A stretch of DNA of 64,000 bases, taken from positions 62,001 through 126,000 of the forward strand of contig VEPM01000007.1 in the NCBI GenBank assembly GCA_012026795.1. Reading direction: 5' to 3'. Origin of the DNA: Candidatus Methanoperedens sp. Lineage in GTDB: Archaea > Halobacteriota > Methanosarcinia > Methanosarcinales > Methanoperedenaceae. Shown here piece after piece: positions 16,068-22,985 of this stretch. The position numbers and the translations under genes are program-made. Numbering within the stretch: the first letter of the stretch is position 1; each line of letters opens with the position of its first letter. Below the pieces are notes generated by a model. The model did no database searches and was not told the origin of the DNA. It was given only the letters and a program-made list of their open reading frames with translations.

Positions 16068-16185
16068 AATCGATGATGGTATCAATGAAACTGTAGAAGT
16101 AAACCCAGAAGAATATAAAAAACAGCTTGTTGCGTGGTGGAATTCTGGGGAAAACTACTATCCTCAGCATCAAATTTATACTTGA
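16060..16185 (+). CDS. 41-residue acidic/aromatic element protein
   Basis: A short protein with an acidic first half and an aromatic second half (QLVAWWNSGENYYPQHQIY). It is preceded by GAGGGAG, a good ribosome site six to eleven bases before the ATG, which supports translation. Unlike its neighbours it is acidic. Function unknown. Confidence 0.5.
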   Translation: MYEIDDGINETVEVNPEEYKKQLVAWWNSGENYYPQHQIYT

Positions 16186-16198
16186 AAAGGGAGAAAAA

Positions 16199-16387
16199 AT
16201 GGAAAAATTTAAAATATATTTAGATAATAATCGACAAATAAATTTAAAAATTGAAGATAAAGAATTTAAAATAACTAATAGTCAAGCGCAAGCAATAAGA
16301 TATGAATTATATCGTATTATCGGTATTCAATCAGAGCTTATCGATTTAGATTACAAACCAAATTACGTAGAAGAAGAAATGTATTAA
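16199..16387 (+). CDS. 62-residue element protein
   Basis: The frame is open from 16127, but the ATG at 16199, five bases after AAAGGGAG, is the evident start. The protein (MEKFKIYLDNNRQINLKIED...) looks like a small beta-hairpin plus helix (SQAQAIRYELYRIIGIQSEL). It is the last gene of the element cassette; the right border follows within about 110 bases. Confidence 0.55.
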   Translation: MEKFKIYLDNNRQINLKIEDKEFKITNSQAQAIRYELYRIIGIQSELIDLDYKPNYVEEEMY

Positions 16388-16433
16388 TATATTTTCAAAT
16401 CCTTTGGATTTTAGACCTATTTTAAGAATTTAA

Positions 16434-16468
16434 TAAAAAATAAGTCGCTACGATGCGATATAAGCGAC
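16434..16468 (-). terminator. Probable intrinsic terminator of the DUF2298 operon
   Basis: On the minus strand GTCGCT (16468-16463) pairs with AGCGAC (16449-16444) around a 13-base loop and is followed by TTATTTTTTA. It lies 57 bases downstream of the DUF2298 stop codon, at the right distance for termination, and close to the right border of the element. Confidence 0.55.
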
Positions 16469-16481
16469 GAAAAATAAGAAA

Positions 16482-16497
16482 TAGTAATAAAACAATT
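16482..16497. repeat. Right copy of the 16-base inverted repeat
   Basis: TAGTAATAAAACAATT is the exact reverse complement of 8964-8979. It sits between the last element gene and the DUF2298 terminus. The nearby CTTATTAGT at 16508-16516 repeats 8946-8954 in direct orientation and is an alternative short attachment site. Confidence 0.4.
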
Positions 16498-16524
16498 TGT
16501 ATATTTCCTTATTAGTAAAAAGCT

Positions 16525-18696
16525 TTAACGGTTTAACTTGAAAACCCGCACATCCCCGTATTCAAATACTTTATCAAACACTTCAGGATGTCTCTCAAAA
16601 AGTCCCGGATTCCTGAATCGTTTTACTTCAGCCTCACCAAAATAAACATACGAAACGTTATATTTCCTCAAAAGCTGATATACTTCCGTAATATCGCCTG
16701 ATCTGTACATTTTATCTACATCTGACCAGCGCGTATCTATTTCGCTCCTTTTCGGGAATCTCCAGTTAAGTTCATGCCCTGCCCATCCTATTACTGTTGG
16801 AAGTCCCGTAAAGGTTGTTATGGCAGTATTCCATTCATATAATTCACCAGGCGCCTGCAGGATAACGGGCTGTCCGGTTATATTCCTGAACCATAATATG
16901 GCCTGGTAGTCCTGCGGATGTTCTTTTTTCACATACGTCATGCCATCAAGCTCAGGAACACCGTTGAAACTTCCGGATTTTCCGATAGTAGCAAAAACAG
17001 GATATATGGAAACCAGCAGGATGAGGGCGATGGCTGCAATTCCCCATGCTTTTTTTGAATTAAAATAATCACGCAGACAGAATACGATATAACCAGCGCA
17101 AATGCCCCAGATGACCCAGTTCTGGAGATACATTTTAAAAACTGTATTCAGGCGAATAAAAATCATATTTCCGCTTCCCAGCGCGTCCTGGATATAAAAA
17201 AATTCACAAAAAAGGGATATGAATACGCCGGTAAGGATTAATATCAAAATAAAAACATTATTTTTATCCCTCTCTTTTAAAATAGAAAATATAGATAGAA
17301 CAAGAAGAGGTATCAGTAGGATCAAAAGTTCGAATTCATTGGTTTTCGGGTTTGTCTCAATATTAAAAATAAATTGCCTGAACTCAAATAACGTTATTGA
17401 TGCGGCTATTCCCAATAAGATTAGTGATAATTTGAATATATTTTTATTATAATTCCGGATGTTCCTCAGAACAAAAATGTAAATAAGGAACAGGAATAAT
17501 CCATAAATAGCTATATAAAAAATCAAAGATGTTCTTCCGGAAGGAACTAATGAAATAGTCTTGTCTATTTTATATGAAAGATGGTACGGTAGATATAATA
17601 GATAACTTACAGCGACCAGTGATGCTATTGATGCAAATGAGATTAGGTAAAATTTCGTTTTTGTTTGATGATTTTTTGAAATTTGATAATTAAATATCTG
17701 GTTGCAACCGATTACCATAACCGCCAAAAACAGATACACAGGATAATCCCATGTATTCAGCGGATACAAAAAACCTATGGACAAACCCACAACCAGGATT
17801 GAACGCCAATCAATAGAATCGGATTTCATTATATTCAGCAGAAGAAGAATTACCAGAAGCTGGAAGGTAATTGATATCATGTGTGGATGTAAATCACCCT
17901 GGAGGAAGCTGAAATATGGAAATTCATTAATAGTATCGGGGATAACGCGCGAACTTGTCCAGTAATTAAAAGACATCATGTTGTTGAGCGCATTTTCTTT
18001 CATGGAAATATCCGCCAGCTGGAAAAAACCTACAAGATTTCCTGCGACTGTAACGAAAAATGCAGTGAGAAACCCATACTTTATTCGTTCAGTAATATTG
18101 AATCCGATACCGAAAGCTGTCGTGAAAGATAAAGCAAAAAAAGAAGCCGTAGCAAGATTAAAGGCTATTGATGGTAATATTCCTGTAATATTTATTAAAT
18201 TAGAAACTACAAGATAGCCAAAATAATAATAATATGTCACAGTGCCTGACATCCACGGGTCAGGAGGAGGAAAACCAGTGGTTCGAAGCATGCTGTTAAT
18301 GAATGTCATGTCCATGAATTTCTCACCACCGGTCCAGTAAATGTCGGGACTGTAAGCGCGTACCAATGCAAATATCAAAAAAGTAAGTAAAAATATTATC
18401 TCAAATTTAAGAATATATTTTTTTTCAAAATGGACAAATCCTTTTTTTATATATATCAAAAACGAAAATACTGCTATAACAACCAATGAAAGCAGTATGG
18501 AATTATAAGAATAACCGATAACAATAGAAATGATCCAGCTAATATATGTAACGAGCAATAATCCCAGGGGCTTCGAAATGCAATAACCGGAATCTTTTAT
18601 ATTCCTGCACAAATAATACGAAATCGGAAGGGTTATAAAACCTATGATCTCTAAAACAATCCACCAGATTGCAATATCAAACGGGTTCAATCCCAT
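16525..18696 (-). CDS. DUF2298 (YYY) polytopic membrane protein
   Basis: A 723-residue protein with about 14-16 membrane helices. The signature run of tyrosines is present near residue 150 in SGTVTYYYYFGYLVV, with DPWMSG just before it and QGDLHPHMIS about 110 residues later, as in the Chlor_Arch_YYY family. The C-terminal soluble portion (about 590-723) includes GWAGHELNWRFPKRSEIDTRWSDV. The family is thought to be GT-C-like membrane glycosyltransferases (family inference). It overlaps the upstream GT2 gene by ten bases; a GT2 making a lipid-linked sugar donor for a GT-C enzyme is a common pairing. Confidence 0.88.
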   Translation of the reverse strand: MGLNPFDIAIWWIVLEIIGFITLPISYYLCRNIKDSGYCISKPLGLLLVTYISWIISIVIGYSYNSILLSLVVIAVFSFLIYIKKGFVHFEKKYILKFEIIFLLTFLIFALVRAYSPDIYWTGGEKFMDMTFINSMLRTTGFPPPDPWMSGTVTYYYYFGYLVVSNLINITGILPSIAFNLATASFFALSFTTAFGIGFNITERIKYGFLTAFFVTVAGNLVGFFQLADISMKENALNNMMSFNYWTSSRVIPDTINEFPYFSFLQGDLHPHMISITFQLLVILLLLNIMKSDSIDWRSILVVGLSIGFLYPLNTWDYPVYLFLAVMVIGCNQIFNYQISKNHQTKTKFYLISFASIASLVAVSYLLYLPYHLSYKIDKTISLVPSGRTSLIFYIAIYGLFLFLIYIFVLRNIRNYNKNIFKLSLILLGIAASITLFEFRQFIFNIETNPKTNEFELLILLIPLLVLSIFSILKERDKNNVFILILILTGVFISLFCEFFYIQDALGSGNMIFIRLNTVFKMYLQNWVIWGICAGYIVFCLRDYFNSKKAWGIAAIALILLVSIYPVFATIGKSGSFNGVPELDGMTYVKKEHPQDYQAILWFRNITGQPVILQAPGELYEWNTAITTFTGLPTVIGWAGHELNWRFPKRSEIDTRWSDVDKMYRSGDITEVYQLLRKYNVSYVYFGEAEVKRFRNPGLFERHPEVFDKVFEYGDVRVFKLNR

Positions 18697-19394
18697 AAGA
18701 ATTCATACCATATCCTGAATATCTGGGATCCCATTCCGAAGACATCTTTTACGAGGTTGACCTTGGTTGTGCCGCCATGCTTCCAGACCACCGGAAATTC
18801 CTTTACCCTGTATCCGGCGCGCTGTGCTTTCACAAACAATTCAGTATCCCAGAACCAGTGTGTATCTTTGATTTCATCCATTAACGCAAACAGTGCTTCG
18901 CGCCTGAAGGATTTGAAACCGCACTGGTGATCATAGAGCTTCGAACCAAGCATCAGGCGCGTCAGGTAATTGAAACCTTTGCTTGCAAATCCTCTTTTGA
19001 AAGGCCGCTTGACACTGCTTTCCGGAAGCATCCGTGAACCTGTGGAAAAATCATATCCATCACGGATAGATTGGATCAACTCTTTTAGATGATTCATATC
19101 AGTTGCAAGGTCGACATCTATGTATCCCAGGATTTCTCCTTTTGATGCTTTAAATGCCCGGTTCAGGGCTCGTCCTCTTCCCTGGCGTTTTTCCGAATGC
19201 AGATGTATCACGAAATTATATTTTCTTTCAAGGGATTCACATATTTTATCAGTGCCATCAATGCTGCCATCCTCAGCTATTATTATTTCAAACGATGATG
19301 CGATTTCACGGAGGGCTTGCGCTGTTCGCTCAACAGTTCCTTCAATTCGTTTCGCTTCATTATAGGCAGGAAGGACAATTGAAACCTCTAATAT
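18687..19394 (-). CDS. GT2 glycosyltransferase (dolichyl-phosphate sugar synthase type), apparent ATA start
   Basis: A GT-A glycosyltransferase of about 235 residues. The N-terminal signature LEVSIVLPAYNEAKRIEGT lies upstream of any ATG/GTG/TTG in frame. It continues with EDGSIDGT, GRGRALNRAF, the DxD-like GYIDVDLATD, TGSRM and QCGFKSFRREA, as in dolichyl-phosphate mannose synthases. In frame, a TAG lies at 19410-19408, so the start must fall between there and 19390. GGAGGTG at 19406-19400 sits five bases before an ATA at 19394, which is the best-placed start. The first GTG would delete the nucleotide-binding strand. Its product probably feeds the overlapping DUF2298 protein. Confidence 0.85.
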   Translation of the reverse strand: MLEVSIVLPAYNEAKRIEGTVERTAQALREIASSFEIIIAEDGSIDGTDKICESLERKYNFVIHLHSEKRQGRGRALNRAFKASKGEILGYIDVDLATDMNHLKELIQSIRDGYDFSTGSRMLPESSVKRPFKRGFASKGFNYLTRLMLGSKLYDHQCGFKSFRREALFALMDEIKDTHWFWDTELFVKAQRAGYRVKEFPVVWKHGGTTKVNLVKDVFGMGSQIFRIWYEFLWD

Positions 19395-19489
19395 ATGAAC
19401 ACCTCCCTATTTAAATAGAAAAAGGTCACATTAAAAAATGAATTTAGTTTATATATGACGAAATTAAACCGGATCAATATGAGTTAACC

Positions 19490-19648
19490 TTATTTCATCC
19501 CGTACACATTCTTTTTCCTTCTCTCAATTGTATCATTTAACCTGTCCCGGTCTGTGGACGGTGGTTTTACCTCCTGGAGTTTTTTCTCTTCTCTTGCAGG
19601 AGGCTTACGCTTTCGGGTTTCCCATACATTATCATATACATCCGACAT
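19490..19648 (-). CDS. 52-residue charged protein
   Basis: A short, very hydrophilic protein (MSDVYDNVWETRKRKPPAREE...) rich in Lys, Arg, Glu and Pro. GGTGA lies six bases before the ATG at 19648. It lies between the GT2 and the FAH-family gene on the same strand. No family is recognised, but the composition is protein-like rather than random. Confidence 0.5.
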   Translation of the reverse strand: MSDVYDNVWETRKRKPPAREEKKLQEVKPPSTDRDRLNDTIERRKKNVYGMK

Positions 19649-19749
19649 TATTATTCACCTTTTCGCCATTTAATGCTTTATTGATTTCATTCTTAATAAA
19701 ACGAGAGGATACAATTGACAAATTTTATTTTCCAATGTCCAGTATTTTA

Positions 19750-20502
19750 CTATTTTATTTGATCTCTTTCACTAACAACGCTATTTTTCAACATCCCGAT
19801 GCCCTCTATTTCAATTTCAACCTCATCCCCGGCCGATAATTCACCAACACCAGGCGGCGTGCCAGTCGCTATGATATCCCCGGCCTCCAGAGTCATGATG
19901 CCGGAAATGAACTCTATTAATTCAGGCACACCAAAAATGAGATTGGAAGTTCTTGAATTCTGTCGTACTTTACCATTAACCCTTGTCCTGATATAGAGGT
20001 CACTGGCATCCAATCCTGGATCTATTATAAAAGGGCCATAAGGTGCAAAAGTGTCAAAACTTTTTGCCCGTGTCCATTGTCCATCTTCCTTCTGGATATC
20101 CCTGGCAGTTACATCATTAAAGCATGTATATCCCATGATCACACTGCTCGCATCCCTGGATGGAACATTTTTACAGCGCTTGCCTACAACAACAGCAAGT
20201 TCAGCTTCGTAGTCAACCCGTTCTGCTATGCCAGGATAGACGATTTTCCCAAGATGTCCGATTACTGAAGACGGAGGTTTAAGGAAGATCAAAGGTTTTT
20301 TCGGTATATCCATATTCAGTTCCCGTGCATGGTCCGTGTAGTTTAATCCCACGCAGATTATTTTGCTCGGGATTGTTGGCGGCAATATCTCCAATTCCGA
20401 TAGAACAAAAGTATCACAATAAAGCCCTCTTTCAACTATAACACGCTCTCCCCTGACAACCCCTTCCAGCACTTCATTGTCATACCTAAATCGTCCAATC
20501 AT
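19750..20502 (-). CDS. FAH-family hydrolase/isomerase
   Basis: A 250-residue member of the fumarylacetoacetate hydrolase fold. The core begins at IICVGLNYTDHARE and contains FLKPPSSVIG, the metal ligands of VDYEAELAVVVGKR, FNDVTARDIQ, the conserved KSFDTFAPYGP and the IIATGTPPGVG loop. Members include 2-hydroxyhepta-2,4-diene-1,7-dioate isomerase and acylpyruvate hydrolases/oxaloacetate tautomerases. Archaeal copies are often of uncertain substrate. It stands alone on the minus strand. Confidence 0.9.
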   Translation of the reverse strand: MIGRFRYDNEVLEGVVRGERVIVERGLYCDTFVLSELEILPPTIPSKIICVGLNYTDHARELNMDIPKKPLIFLKPPSSVIGHLGKIVYPGIAERVDYEAELAVVVGKRCKNVPSRDASSVIMGYTCFNDVTARDIQKEDGQWTRAKSFDTFAPYGPFIIDPGLDASDLYIRTRVNGKVRQNSRTSNLIFGVPELIEFISGIMTLEAGDIIATGTPPGVGELSAGDEVEIEIEGIGMLKNSVVSERDQIK

Positions 20503-20597
20503 TCAATAATACCCTCTGCCATCTCAATTTTACTGCTGTATACCTTGCTTTACTTATTAAGTTTTTGATGCCAATTACTAATCTGAATTACCATAGA

Positions 20598-20631
20598 AAG
20601 CTTTATACATCATCAGTATCATAATTATGAT
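20598..20631 (+). promoter_or_regulatory. TATA box and 14-base palindrome before the small-protein/purE operon
   Basis: A TATA-like CTTTATACAT lies at 20601-20610. The perfect palindrome ATCATAATTATGAT at 20618-20631 overlaps the expected transcription start. A TGGAGGA ribosome site follows at 20654. A dimeric repressor at the palindrome is the simplest reading. Confidence 0.45.
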
Positions 20632-20667
20632 CATAATATATTTAATATCATTCTGGAGGAATTAAAA

Positions 20668-20805
20668 ATGAAATATGTTCACGTTCAATCAGTACTTCCG
20701 CAGGAGGATGTGATTGCACTGAAAGCAAAAACAGGCGAATCCTCAGTAAAAGAAGCGATTTCAAAAGCTGTTTATTTTTATTTAAAATGTGCTAAGGAAG
20801 AATAA
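20668..20805 (+). CDS. 45-residue conserved-looking protein, DUF5371-like
   Basis: A small protein (KYVHVQSVLPQEDVIALKAKTG, then SSVKEAISKAVYFYL) that resembles the short DUF5371 family of Methanosarcinales as I remember it, with a strand followed by two helices reminiscent of ribbon-helix-helix proteins. TGGAGGA lies seven bases before the ATG. It is the first gene in a run with a 90-residue protein and purE. If RHH-like, it could bind the upstream palindrome. Confidence 0.6.
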   Translation: MKYVHVQSVLPQEDVIALKAKTGESSVKEAISKAVYFYLKCAKEE

Positions 20806-20806
20806 T

Positions 20807-21079
20807 ATGAAAGAAGTTCCAAAATATATCACATCTATCCAGATACAGACAAATGAAATAAAAAATATCAACATTTCACTTGGTTTTGAGAAAAATGGTA
20901 TGATGATGTTGAATATCCAGGATACTGCCGAACTGGAACAAGATTCTTCTTATTTAAATGACGCTGCTTACCCGAACAGCGCAATTATGGTTTATGGAAA
21001 GTATGCAATGTGGCTCTCAATGTTTACAAGACACGTTAAAGCCAGTAATGACGATTTTCAAAAGGATTTTAAGGATTAA
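20807..21079 (+). CDS. 90-residue conserved-type hypothetical protein
   Basis: The ATG at 20807, one base after the preceding stop, is preferred over the longer frame from 20789. The protein ([46 protein letters not shown]) is unrecognised. It is mainly beta-strand at the N-terminus with one hydrophobic C-terminal helix. It sits between the DUF5371-like gene and purE, with 16 bases to purE. Confidence 0.6.
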   Translation: MKEVPKYITSIQIQTNEIKNINISLGFEKNGMMMLNIQDTAELEQDSSYLNDAAYPNSAIMVYGKYAMWLSMFTRHVKASNDDFQKDFKD

Positions 21080-21095
21080 TCAACCATTACAGGCT

Positions 21096-21482
21096 ATGGT
21101 TACTATTGCTATTTTGATAGGGTCGGAATCAGACAGGCAGATTGCCGAAAAAACGATAAAAGTACTGGATAATGCAGGGATAGATTATGATACCCGGGTT
21201 CTTTCAGCTCACAGGAATCCGGCAGAACTTGAGGAATACATACAAAAAAGTGATGCGAAAGTATTCATTGCAATTGCAGGATTATCTGCGGCTCTTCCCG
21301 GAGTAGTCGCCTCACGTACAAAGAAACCTGTAATAGGCGTTCCGGTAAGTTCAAAACTTGGCGGGCTTGATGCGCTTTTATCAATTGCCCAGATGCCAAA
21401 AGGGGTACCTGTTGCCTGCGTGGGAATAGATAATGGTGAGAATGCGGCTTACCTGGCATTGAGGATACTGGGGAAGAATTGA
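21096..21482 (+). CDS. purE: PurE-type phosphoribosylaminoimidazole carboxylase subunit
   Basis: A 128-residue PurE protein of purine biosynthesis acting on (N5-)carboxyaminoimidazole ribonucleotide. Family motifs are [13 protein letters not shown] (phosphate binding), [27 protein letters not shown] and [19 protein letters not shown]. The frame is open further upstream to 20958, overlapping the preceding gene, but the ATG at 21096 gives the canonical N-terminus. Length is slightly below the usual 155-165 residues, with a short C-terminus. Class I mutase versus class II carboxylase cannot be settled here. Confidence 0.93.
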   Translation: MVTIAILIGSESDRQIAEKTIKVLDNAGIDYDTRVLSAHRNPAELEEYIQKSDAKVFIAIAGLSAALPGVVASRTKKPVIGVPVSSKLGGLDALLSIAQMPKGVPVACVGIDNGENAAYLALRILGKN

Positions 21483-21554
21483 GATTGGATACAGACCAGT
21501 TAATAAACCGGATTACCGAAGGAAATAAGTAATGATAAATACAATAATTAATTT

Positions 21555-21690
21555 GGAGAGCAAACCGGGTAATCATATCCGACCACGGGAGCGCCGTAAG
21601 TCGTCAATGATATAGAAATCCAAACATGGGTGAAGCTGTGTGCGGACTAACTATGGAAAAGGTCCTGCCCGGGCTTGTATCCATTTTTAG
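21555..21690 (+). ncRNA. Structured RNA candidate, HEARO/omega-RNA-like core
   Basis: Between purE and the UspA gene the sequence has no coding frame but folds as a multi-branch structure: outer stem CCGGG/CCCGG (21565-21569/21668-21672); stem ATATC/GATAT (21575-21579/21609-21613) enclosing hairpin CGAC-c-ACGG/CCGT-aa-GTCG (21580-21603); short hairpin CCA/TGG (21620-21629); stem GGAC/GTCC (21644-21647/21662-21665). The segments GGGAGCGCCGTAAG, ATGATATAGAAATCC and GGGTGAAGCTGTGTG match my recollection of the conserved core of HEARO RNAs, the guide (omega) RNAs of IscB. No iscB gene is present, so it would be a stand-alone copy. A group II intron domain fragment is the main alternative. Confidence 0.5.
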
Positions 21691-21712
21691 AATCCATTTA
21701 TTATTTTGCTTT

Positions 21713-22153
21713 TTATCTTGCCACCAGCACCGTACATTTAGCTTTCCTCACCACTGCCTGCGCCACGCTTCCAAGCTCCGGGTTTATTTCGGTCTCGCCC
21801 TCACCGCCCATGACGATCGTATGAACTTTATATTTTTCAGCAGCTTCAAGTATCGCATGTGCGATGATCTCTGCACGGGCTCCCATCTTCGGGATCCGCT
21901 GCATGCTGACCCCAACAAGTATTTTTTGTACATCTATGCCCATATCCGCCCCCATATCTACGACCCTGCCCAGTACTTCCTCACCATGTGATACAAGTTC
22001 CTCTCTTTCGGAATCCTTTTTTGCAACAGCCACATAAATTGCTGCCATTTTGATATTATATGATTTTGTGATCTTCATAGCTGCGATCTCTGCTTTTCGT
22101 CCATAATCACTGCCGTCGGTCGCAAGAAGTATCTCATATCTCGTCATCATCAA
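21713..22153 (-). CDS. Universal stress protein, UspA family
   Basis: A 146-residue single UspA domain with the N-terminal strand YEILLATDGSDYGRKAEIAA and the C-terminal ATP-type loop MGGEGETEINPELGSVAQAVVRKAKC. The family motif G-2x-G-9x-G(S/T) appears as GEGETEINPELGSVA, somewhat changed, so nucleotide binding is uncertain. It overlaps the small-subunit gene of the Hyf-like complex by four bases (ATGA), so it is translated with that operon and may regulate or protect the complex. Confidence 0.9.
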   Translation of the reverse strand: MMMTRYEILLATDGSDYGRKAEIAAMKITKSYNIKMAAIYVAVAKKDSEREELVSHGEEVLGRVVDMGADMGIDVQKILVGVSMQRIPKMGARAEIIAHAILEAAEKYKVHTIVMGGEGETEINPELGSVAQAVVRKAKCTVLVAR

Positions 22154-22632
22154 ACCTCATTCTTTTTTATTTTCTGCTCAAGCTTATCAAGCGCTACCAT
22201 AAGTCCGAATATAACGGCCTGCGGTCTTGGAGGACATCCTGGGATATAAACATCCACAGGGATGACTTTATCAACTCCGCCACAGCTTGCGTAAGTATCG
22301 CCAAAAATACCGCCGTTGCAGGCGCACGAACCCATTGCAGCGACAAGTTTTGGCGATGGCGTTGCATTATAGGTTTTAAGAAGCGCAAGTTCCATGTTCC
22401 GCGTAACAGGACCAGTAACAAGAAGCATATCAGCATGGCGCGGTGAAGCCACAATATGAAGACCAAATCTCTCGATATCATATATCGGATTTGAAAGCGC
22501 ATTCACCTCAACCTCGCATGCATTGCATGAGCCTGCATCAACTTCCCGGATATGCAGCGATCGCCCGAATATATTCCTGATTTTATCATTCAGGCGCTGT
22601 CCCATTATCTCAATTTCATCTTCAACCGTCAT
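22150..22632 (-). CDS. Hyf/Ech-like small subunit (NuoB-type, HyfI/EchC family)
   Basis: A 160-residue membrane-attached electron-transfer subunit that binds the proximal 4Fe-4S cluster. The cluster cysteines are in AGSCNACEVEV, MGSCACNGG and IPGCPPRP, the NuoB-superfamily pattern. The start overlaps the ferredoxin subunit by four bases. It would pass electrons between the ferredoxin subunit and the large subunit, but that large subunit lacks its Ni site, so the terminal reaction is not hydrogen turnover. Confidence 0.9.
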   Translation of the reverse strand: MTVEDEIEIMGQRLNDKIRNIFGRSLHIREVDAGSCNACEVEVNALSNPIYDIERFGLHIVASPRHADMLLVTGPVTRNMELALLKTYNATPSPKLVAAMGSCACNGGIFGDTYASCGGVDKVIPVDVYIPGCPPRPQAVIFGLMVALDKLEQKIKKNEV

Positions 22633-22985
22633 AACTTACTCCGGGTACTGGAACTGATACTGGTAACAAGGTCTTCTTTTGTCTTTGAAGCGAGTTCATA
22701 TTCCTGCGTGAGTTTGATTGCGCCATATTTGCATGTTTCCTCGCATCTTCCACAGAATATGCAGCCGCAATATGATAATGAAAGAGTCTTTTCACCGTTT
22801 TTTTCCGTGAACCATATAACACCTGGAGGACATACTTTAACACAATCCCCGCAAAACGTGCATTTATCTGAGATTTCAGGTTTTCCGCGAAATCCCCGGG
22901 GCGCAATATCGGGTACAGCAGGATATTTCGTCGTTTGACAGCCGGCTTTAATGGTTTTCCTGAGTATTTCAAGCATTTTTTTCAC
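22629..22985 (-). CDS. Two-[4Fe-4S] ferredoxin-like subunit (HyfH/EchF family)
   Basis: A 118-residue polyferredoxin subunit with two complete CxxCxxCxxxC motifs, CTFCGDCVKVCPPG and CGCIFCGRCEETCKYG, each able to bind a 4Fe-4S cluster. It corresponds to NuoI/HyfH/EchF. Its start follows the large-subunit stop immediately and its end overlaps the small-subunit gene. It is the probable entry point for electrons from reduced ferredoxin or another cytoplasmic carrier. Confidence 0.92.
   Translation of the reverse strand: MKKMLEILRKTIKAGCQTTKYPAVPDIAPRGFRGKPEISDKCTFCGDCVKVCPPGVIWFTEKNGEKTLSLSYCGCIFCGRCEETCKYGAIKLTQEYELASKTKEDLVTSISSSTRSKL

Larger units (their letters stand above)
8944..16524. mobile_element. 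Integrated plasmid- or virus-like element
   Basis: A block of AT-rich sequence between leuS and the DUF2298 gene carries only mobile-element functions: tyrosine integrase, serine recombinase, three ribbon-helix-helix-type proteins, SF3 helicase, small zinc ribbons, a small lipoprotein, and a run of tiny overlapping genes. It contains an origin-like region and possible small RNAs. The ends are not certain. A 16-base inverted match links 8964-8979 to 16482-16497, and a 9-base direct repeat CTTATTAGT occurs at 8946-8954 and 16508-16516. No tRNA lies at either border. There are no recognised capsid, portal, terminase or conjugation genes, so plasmid versus virus is open. Confidence 0.75.

Noticed and set aside
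21555-21690. RNase P or SRP RNA as explanation of the structured segment
   Set aside because: The conserved cores expected for those RNAs are not present and the segment is too short.
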